Both the position numbers and the translations under genes were made by a program. Positions 7,321 through 11,625 of a stretch of 11,625 nt of DNA are shown in pieces (position 1 is the first letter of the stretch; each line of letters begins with the position of its first letter). The stretch is from Betaproteobacteria bacterium UBA6904 (lineage in GTDB: Bacteria; Pseudomonadota; Gammaproteobacteria; Burkholderiales; SG8-39): the NCBI GenBank assembly GCA_002451175.1, contig DKBI01000175.1, forward strand, positions 1,344-12,968, written 5' to 3'. Under the pieces are notes generated by a model. It searched no databases. It was not told the DNA's origin and saw nothing but the letters and a program-made list of their open reading frames with translations.

Positions 7321-9194
7321 GCGGCGAGGGCCTGCCGCCTGCGCCGCACCAGCGCCACGGCGAGTCCGGCGAGCGCGACGAGCAACGGCATGAGTGCGAT
7401 GTTGCCCACCTTGGTCCAGAACACGAGCGCCTCGGCGTCCTGGCGCAGGTTCTTGCGCAGGTCCTTGAGCTCGGTGCGCACGACGGCGACCTTCTTGCGG
7501 AAATTCTCCAGCTCCACCTGCTGCTCCGGCGTCAGAATCTGCGAGCTCTTCGCGCCCGCGCCGCGCGCCTTCTGCAACTCCTGCATCTTCTCCGTCGTCT
7601 TCTGCAGCTCCGACTCGAGCGCCTGGATCTTGCCGAAGTACTGCTGCTGCGCCTCGGCCTCCATCTCGCGCACCACCGTGAGTGGACGGAAGGCGGTCGC
7701 GCGGCTGCGCAGCGAAATGAGCTCGTTGCCCGCTGCGAGCTGCTCGAGGATGCTCTGCGCGAAGGCGAGATTGCCGTTGGAGGGCACGACGATCTTGCGG
7801 CCGAAGATCTCCTGCACGTCCACCGCCGCCGCGTCGTGCAGCATGTCCACGTCCGCGACGAGCACCACGGCGTTGTCCTGCGCGGATTCGCGCAGCGGCG
7901 CGGCCGCCGGCGCGTCCTTCGGCTCGGCGCCTTTCGCGGCGGGCGCCTCGCTCTTCGGCGCGCCGTCCGGGAAGGCGGTCTTGAAGCGGCCCTGCAGCCG
8001 CAGCGCCAGCGGCCAGGTCCTGCCCTCGGGCTTGAACGCCTTGGTCGCCGCATCGCCCGCGGTCGTCGCCGACGCGTTGTCGACGCGCATCGAGTTCGGT
8101 GAGCTGTGCACGAGCTCCGTCACCTGCAGCCCCTGGGCGGGCTTCGCCTCGAACGCGCCGCCGAAGGCGTACAGCAGCGATTCGATCTGGCTGGTGACGA
8201 CGTCGTCGCGATTGAACGCCGTGCGGTTGAGCGACAGCACGGTGGGCGTGTAACGGGGGCCGCTGCCGGAGGCGAACACCACGTCGGCGAGCACCTTGCC
8301 GGGATCCATCGTCACGCCCCAGGCCTTGAACAGGCGCGGCAGCGTGGAGCTCGTGCCCCCGCCGCCCATGCCCGGCATCGGGGCCGGCGGCTGGTCGAAG
8401 TATGCGTACGGATCGACGAACGCCACCAGCCGCCCGCCGCGCAGCACGAACTGGTCGAGCGCGAATTCGGTCGCGGGCGACAGGTCGCGCGGATGGATGA
8501 CGAGCAGCACGCGGATGTCCTGGTCGATCGCGGTGGCAGCGAGGCTCACTGGGCGGACGTCGAAATCGCGCTTCAGCTCGTTGGCGAGCACCCAGGGCTC
8601 CGAGCTCTGGCGCGTCATCGGGTTGAACTTCTCGCCGAGCACGGGCAGCGCGCTCATCAGGCCGATCACGGGCCGTTCCGCGCTGCCGACGCGCGCGATG
8701 GCGCGTGCGAGGTCGTATTCCAGCAGGCGCTCGCGCGCCGCATTGAGCGCCGGGATGGCCTGCTTGCGGTCGAGCCGGCTGACCGACAGCCCGAGGTAGA
8801 ACTGCTCGCCCGACATGAGCTGCTGCGGCTCGATGCCGTCGAGCTGCGCCGCGTCCTCCTCCTCGGAATCGGGCTTCGGGTTGTACTTCTCGACGACGAG
8901 ATTGGCGCCCGCGACCGAGCGGAACTCGCGCACCAGGTCCTCGACGCGCTGCGCAAAGCCGCGCAGCGGCACGGGCATCGCCTGCTCGCCCTGCGAGAGG
9001 TAGAGCTTCAGCTTCACCGGGGCGTCGAGCCCGGCGAGGATCTTCTTCGTGCCCTCCGACAGCGTGTAGAGCCGGCCCTCGGTCAGATCGACGCGCGCGG
9101 CGACCCGCGCGGCGAGATAGTTGAAGGCGACGAGCGCGAAGAACAGCGCCGCGACGCCGATGCCCGAGGTGATGAGAAGGTTGCGTCGTTGCAT
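7317..9194 (-). CDS. GldG-like ABC transporter auxiliary protein
   Basis: This is a 625-aa membrane protein of the GldG / ABC-type uncharacterised transport auxiliary family. TM1 spans about residues 7-29. The family signature LTEGRLYTLSEGTKKILAGL follows at about 37-56, then the large periplasmic domain with EKYNPKPDSEEE, a GLMSALPVLGEKF segment and a GGRLVAFVDPY strand-turn. A Pro/Gly-rich loop lies near 267-285 and an Ala/Pro/Lys-rich linker near 407-437. After DVDML and FGRKIVVPSNGNLAF come two predicted coiled-coil stretches (about 507-545 and 556-590) and TM2 (about 596-616) with an RRRR tail. The periplasmic domain between two anchors fits a part of an ABC complex. It lies 16 nt after the permease stop, with GAGGGG as ribosome binding site (9203-9208). 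The family is firm; the function outside gliding bacteria is unknown. Confidence 0.9.
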   Translation of the reverse strand: MQRRNLLITSGIGVAALFFALVAFNYLAARVAARVDLTEGRLYTLSEGTKKILAGLDAPVKLKLYLSQGEQAMPVPLRGFAQRVEDLVREFRSVAGANLVVEKYNPKPDSEEEDAAQLDGIEPQQLMSGEQFYLGLSVSRLDRKQAIPALNAARERLLEYDLARAIARVGSAERPVIGLMSALPVLGEKFNPMTRQSSEPWVLANELKRDFDVRPVSLAATAIDQDIRVLLVIHPRDLSPATEFALDQFVLRGGRLVAFVDPYAYFDQPPAPMPGMGGGGTSSTLPRLFKAWGVTMDPGKVLADVVFASGSGPRYTPTVLSLNRTAFNRDDVVTSQIESLLYAFGGAFEAKPAQGLQVTELVHSSPNSMRVDNASATTAGDAATKAFKPEGRTWPLALRLQGRFKTAFPDGAPKSEAPAAKGAEPKDAPAAAPLRESAQDNAVVLVADVDMLHDAAAVDVQEIFGRKIVVPSNGNLAFAQSILEQLAAGNELISLRSRATAFRPLTVVREMEAEAQQQYFGKIQALESELQKTTEKMQELQKARGAGAKSSQILTPEQQVELENFRKKVAVVRTELKDLRKNLRQDAEALVFWTKVGNIALMPLLVALAGLAVALVRRRRQALAA

Positions 9195-9210
9195 GGCGGT
9201 CGGCCCCTCG

Positions 9211-9945
9211 CTATCCGGCCCGGTGGCCGCGCAGGATCACGCCGGTCGTGAACAGCGCGAAGCCCATGACGGAGACGAAGAACAGCAGGTCGCGCGTGTC
9301 GATGACGCCGCGCTGGAAGCCGTCGAAGTGGGTGACCACGGAAAACGCGGCGATCGTGTCCACTGCCGCGGGGCTTGCCCAGCGCACGAGCAGGTCCGTG
9401 ACCGGGTTGAACCCGGCGAGGATCAGGAACAGGCACACGACCACGGCGAGGATGAACGCCACCACCTGGTTGCGCGTCATCGCCGAGGTCATGCACGTGA
9501 CCGCGAGGTAGGCGCCCGCGAGCAGGAAGCTGCCGAAATAACCCGCGAGGATGGCGCCGTTGTCCGGTTCCCCGAGCAGGTTGACGGTGAGCACGACGGG
9601 AAACGTGAGCGCCAGCGCCAGCGCGAGAAACAGCCACGAGGCGAGGAACTTGCCGAGGATCGCCTGCCAGGGGGTCACCGGCAGCGTGAGCAGCAGCTCG
9701 ATCGTGCCCGCGCGGCGCTCCTCCGACCACAGCCGCATGCCGACCGCCGGCACGAGCACGAGGTAGAGCCACGGATGCCAGCCGAAGAACGCCGCGAGGC
9801 TCGCCTCGCCGCGCTCGAAGAAGGCCCCCGCCGTGAACGTGAGGAACCCGGCGATGAGCAGGAAGATGACGAGAAACACGTAGGCCACGGGCGAGGTGAA
9901 GAAGCCCGAGAGTTCCCGTTTCGCGATGATCCAGAGCGCTTTCAT
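9211..9945 (-). CDS. ABC-2 type permease, GldF-like
   Basis: This is a 244-aa integral membrane subunit with about six transmembrane helices. It begins ALWIIAKRELSGFFTSPVAYVF, the usual N-terminus of GldF/NosY-type permeases with an amphipathic KRE-x-x-G-F-F-T-S-P segment before TM1. After TM2 comes the coupling motif RLWSEERRAGTIELLLTLPV (about residues 71-90), which contacts the ATPase in ABC-2 transporters. The remaining helices include LAGAYLAVTCMTSAMTRNQV and VVAFILAVVVCLFLILAGF. The ATG at 9945 overlaps the ATPase stop (ATGA, 9942-9945), with GTGAAGAA immediately upstream. The same frame is open upstream to 10923, but that part only shadows the ATPase gene. It should form a dimer or heteromer with the ATPase and the GldG-like protein; the substrate is unknown. 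Confidence 0.92.
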   Translation of the reverse strand: MKALWIIAKRELSGFFTSPVAYVFLVIFLLIAGFLTFTAGAFFERGEASLAAFFGWHPWLYLVLVPAVGMRLWSEERRAGTIELLLTLPVTPWQAILGKFLASWLFLALALALTFPVVLTVNLLGEPDNGAILAGYFGSFLLAGAYLAVTCMTSAMTRNQVVAFILAVVVCLFLILAGFNPVTDLLVRWASPAAVDTIAAFSVVTHFDGFQRGVIDTRDLLFFVSVMGFALFTTGVILRGHRAG

Positions 9946-10859
9946 TTCTTCACCGTGTCCGGGAGCGTGATGCGGCGGAAGACTTCGTCGAGCTGACCTT
10001 CTTCGGTGCGCAGCGCCTCGATGCGCCAGCCGGAGCGGGCCGCGAGTTCGAGGACCGCGGGCACCAGCGGCGCTGCGGCGCCGGCGGGCGGAAACACGCG
10101 CCATGCGCCGCCGACGCGCTCGACGCGGCCGAGCGATGCGAGCGCCTGCTCGGTGGCGCCCTCGGCGCGCAGGGTCACGGCGCCCGCCAGTGCCGACAGC
10201 GCGCGCAGCTCCTGCGGCGTGCCCTGCGCCACGATGCGGCCCCGGTCGATGATGATCGCGCGCGTGCAGGCCGCGTCCACTTCCTCGAGGATATGGGTGG
10301 AGAAGATCACCGCCTTGGAGCGGCCGAGCTCGCGGATGAGGTTGCGCACCTCGTGCTTCTGGTTGGGGTCGAGGCCGTCGGTCGGCTCGTCGAGCACGAG
10401 AACCTGCGGGTCGTGGATCAGCGCCTGCGCGAGGCAGGTGCGGTGCCGGTAGCCCTTGGAGAGGGTGTCGATCGTCTGGTGCAGGACCGAGTCGAGGAAG
10501 CACAACTCGACCACCCGCGCGATCGCCTTCTTCTGCGCGTCGCCCTCGAGGCCGCGCATCTGCGCGGCGAAGCGCAGGAAGCCCTCGACGGTCATGTCGG
10601 GGTAGGCCGCCGCGCTCTCCGGCAGATAGCCGATCAGGCGCTTCGCCTGCAGGGGCGCCTCCGCGACGTCGTGCCCGCCGACGGTAATCCGGCCGCTGGT
10701 GGGCGGATAGAAGCCCGTGACCATGCGCATCGTGGTGGACTTGCCGGAGCCGTTGGGCCCGAGAAAGCCGACCACTTCGCCGCGCTCGACCGTGAACGAC
10801 ACGCCGTCCACGGCCCGCTTCGCGCCAAAGCTCTTCACCAGGTTGTCGATGCGAATCAT
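9942..10859 (-). CDS. ABC transporter ATP-binding protein, GldA-like
   Basis: This is a 305-aa cytoplasmic ATPase that powers the ABC-2 permease encoded next. Walker A is GPNGSGKST (residues 34-42). The Q-loop position carries Glu81 in GYLPES, normal for this subfamily. The signature motif is LSKGYRHR (133-140) in place of LSGGQ, Walker B is LVLDEP (154-159), the D-loop is GLDPNQ, and the switch His189 lies in FSTHILEE. About 85 C-terminal residues after the nucleotide-binding core form an accessory domain. The ATG at 10859 gives the family-typical N-terminus MIRIDNLVKSFG; a TTG at 10913 would add 18 residues of unlikely sequence. The best upstream match to a ribosome binding site is the modest GGGAC. 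It is first in a four-gene operon, with a candidate promoter near 10922-10952. All nucleotide-handling motifs are intact. Confidence 0.93.
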   Translation of the reverse strand: MIRIDNLVKSFGAKRAVDGVSFTVERGEVVGFLGPNGSGKSTTMRMVTGFYPPTSGRITVGGHDVAEAPLQAKRLIGYLPESAAAYPDMTVEGFLRFAAQMRGLEGDAQKKAIARVVELCFLDSVLHQTIDTLSKGYRHRTCLAQALIHDPQVLVLDEPTDGLDPNQKHEVRNLIRELGRSKAVIFSTHILEEVDAACTRAIIIDRGRIVAQGTPQELRALSALAGAVTLRAEGATEQALASLGRVERVGGAWRVFPPAGAAAPLVPAVLELAARSGWRIEALRTEEGQLDEVFRRITLPDTVKK

Positions 10860-10921
10860 GGAATGTCCCGCACGCGCGCCGGGGCAGATCGGGACGCCCC
10901 GGGTGAATTTCAAGGGCGCGC

Positions 10922-10952
10922 ATTATCTCCCAAATCGGCGCCTGCCATACAA
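10922..10952 (-). promoter_or_regulatory. Candidate promoter of the Gld-like ABC operon
   Basis: On the minus strand GATAAT (10927 to 10922) could be a -10 box, with TTGTAT (10952 to 10947) as a -35 box at a long 19-nt spacing. Transcription would start near 10915, giving a leader of about 56 nt to the ATG at 10859. The elements overlap those of the divergent tctC-like promoter. This is a pattern match only. Confidence 0.3.
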
Positions 10953-10953
10953 T
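10948..10953 (+). promoter_or_regulatory. Candidate -10 box of the tctC-like gene
   Basis: TACAAT in the otherwise GC-rich divergent region would set a transcription start near 10960, about 22 nt before the GTG at 10982. The nearest -35-like sequence, TTATCT at 10923-10928, is weak and 19 nt away. Confidence 0.35.
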
Positions 10954-10965
10954 AGCGGCCCATTC

Positions 10966-10980
10966 TTAAGGGAGCCTTAA
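10966..10980 (+). promoter_or_regulatory. Inverted repeat holding the tctC ribosome binding site
   Basis: TTAAGG-GAG-CCTTAA is a perfect 6-bp inverted repeat with a 3-nt centre, ending one base before the GTG start codon. It contains the Shine-Dalgarno GGGAG (10970-10974), 7 nt from the GTG. In RNA it could form a small hairpin that partly hides the ribosome binding site; in DNA it could be a short operator half-site pair. The role is not proven. Confidence 0.35.
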
Positions 10981-10981
10981 C

Positions 10982-11625
10982 GTGATCAAGCTTCTGCTGA
11001 CGGTGCTGGCCGCGGCGTTTTCCGGCCTCGCAGCCGCGCAGCCCGCGTTGAAGATGATGATTCCGGCGAACCCCGGCGGCGGCTGGGATCAGACGGGGCG
11101 CAACCTGGCCGCCGCCCTGCAGAGCGCGAAGCTCGTGTCGTCGGTGCAATTCGACAACAAGGGCGGCGCGGCCGGTGCGATCGGCCTCGCGCAGTTCGTC
11201 AACTCGGCCAAGGGCGACCCCAACGCCGTGATGATCGGCGGCATGGTGATGGTGGGCGGGCTGCACCTGCAGAAATCGCCCGTGGGTCTTTCGCAGGTCA
11301 CGCCGGTCGCGCGCCTGACGAGCGAGTGGGAGGTCATCGTCGTGCCGGCCAATTCGCCGCACAAGACCATGGCCGACCTGGTCAAAGCGCTGAAGGACAA
11401 CCCGGGCAAGGTGTCCTGGGGCGGCGGCTCGGCCGGCGGCACGGACCACATCCTCGTCGGGCTGATCGCCCGGGCGGTCGGCGTGGATCCGGCCCGCACC
11501 AACTACGTGCCGTACAAGGGCGGCGGCGAGGCGATAGCGGCCATCGTCGGCGGCCACGTCACCGCCGGCGTGTCGGGCATCGGTGAATTCGCCGAGCAGA
11601 TCAAGGGCGGCAAGGTGCGCGCGCT
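10982..11625 (+). CDS. tctC: Tripartite tricarboxylate transporter substrate-binding protein, TctC/Bug family (partial at window end)
   Basis: This is the periplasmic solute receptor of a secondary TctABC-type transporter; 214 codons are visible before the window ends, of about 320 expected. The GTG start at 10982 has GGGAG 7 nt upstream and gives a Sec signal peptide ([19 protein letters not shown]) with likely cleavage between Ala19 and Gln20. The mature part shows the ligand-loop signature [15 protein letters not shown] and the second loop [12 protein letters not shown], followed by [13 protein letters not shown] and [11 protein letters not shown]. These match classical TctC proteins more closely than the orphan Bug proteins with PPGGxxD loops, so tctB and tctA genes probably follow outside the window. 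Citrate or another tri- or dicarboxylate is the likely ligand by family, but ligands vary widely. It is transcribed divergently from the ABC operon. Confidence 0.92.
   Translation, partial: MIKLLLTVLAAAFSGLAAAQPALKMMIPANPGGGWDQTGRNLAAALQSAKLVSSVQFDNKGGAAGAIGLAQFVNSAKGDPNAVMIGGMVMVGGLHLQKSPVGLSQVTPVARLTSEWEVIVVPANSPHKTMADLVKALKDNPGKVSWGGGSAGGTDHILVGLIARAVGVDPARTNYVPYKGGGEAIAAIVGGHVTAGVSGIGEFAEQIKGGKVRA

Noticed and set aside
5172..9996. Several long + strand open frames opposite the hydrolase and ABC operon genes (for example 5172-6443, 6337-8253, 8106-9251, 9121-9996).
   Set aside because: They mirror minus-strand genes with clear family motifs and translate into Arg/Ala/His/Glu-rich sequence without recognisable domains.
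10881..10900. GGGGC...GCCCC inverted repeat in the ABC operon leader as an attenuator or riboswitch stem.
   Set aside because: Only 5 bp with a 10-nt loop, and no supporting structure or T-run around it.

Overview
The window is uniformly very GC-rich and tightly packed, with RND efflux genes, a GldA/GldF/GldG-like ABC operon and a TctC-type solute-binding protein that has the classical NPGGGWD signature. Together these suggest a betaproteobacterium, most likely Burkholderiales or a close relative. This is inference: there is no rRNA or marker gene to settle it. No tRNA, rRNA, CRISPR array, insertion sequence, phage gene or attachment site was seen. The longest stretch without a gene is 122 nt (10860-10981).

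Region 1 (1-4751, + strand) is an RND efflux operon. The window opens inside the last ~113 codons of one RND permease. A lipoprotein membrane fusion protein follows (preferred start 387), then a complete second, paralogous RND permease (1542-4751). The two inner-membrane pumps flanking one periplasmic adaptor suggest either a heteromeric pump of the MdtBC kind or two systems side by side. No outer-membrane channel gene is present in the window.

Region 2 (4752-6249) holds a GFA-family zinc protein on the + strand with its own promoter-like -10 box. It converges, 14 nt apart, with a minus-strand pair: a very short DUF2721-like ORF (6220-6023, GTG start) and an alpha/beta hydrolase (6026-5250), joined by an ATGA overlap. 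The DUF2721-like ORF keeps only the N-terminal half of its family, and a -10 box sits just upstream of its GTG, so the transcript may be nearly leaderless.

Region 3 (6250-10859, minus strand) is a four-gene operon transcribed in the order ABC ATPase, ABC-2 permease, GldG-like auxiliary membrane protein, DUF4340 membrane-anchored protein. ATGA overlaps link ATPase to permease and GldG-like to DUF4340; a 16-nt gap with a good ribosome binding site separates permease from GldG-like. The same set is known from gliding Bacteroidetes (gldA, gldF, gldG), but in proteobacteria its substrate is not known. It is the least understood complete system here.

Region 4 (10860-11625) is a divergent intergenic region with overlapping candidate promoters, followed by the start of a tctC-like gene on the + strand that runs off the window. 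It is probably the first gene of a tctCBA tricarboxylate transporter operon.
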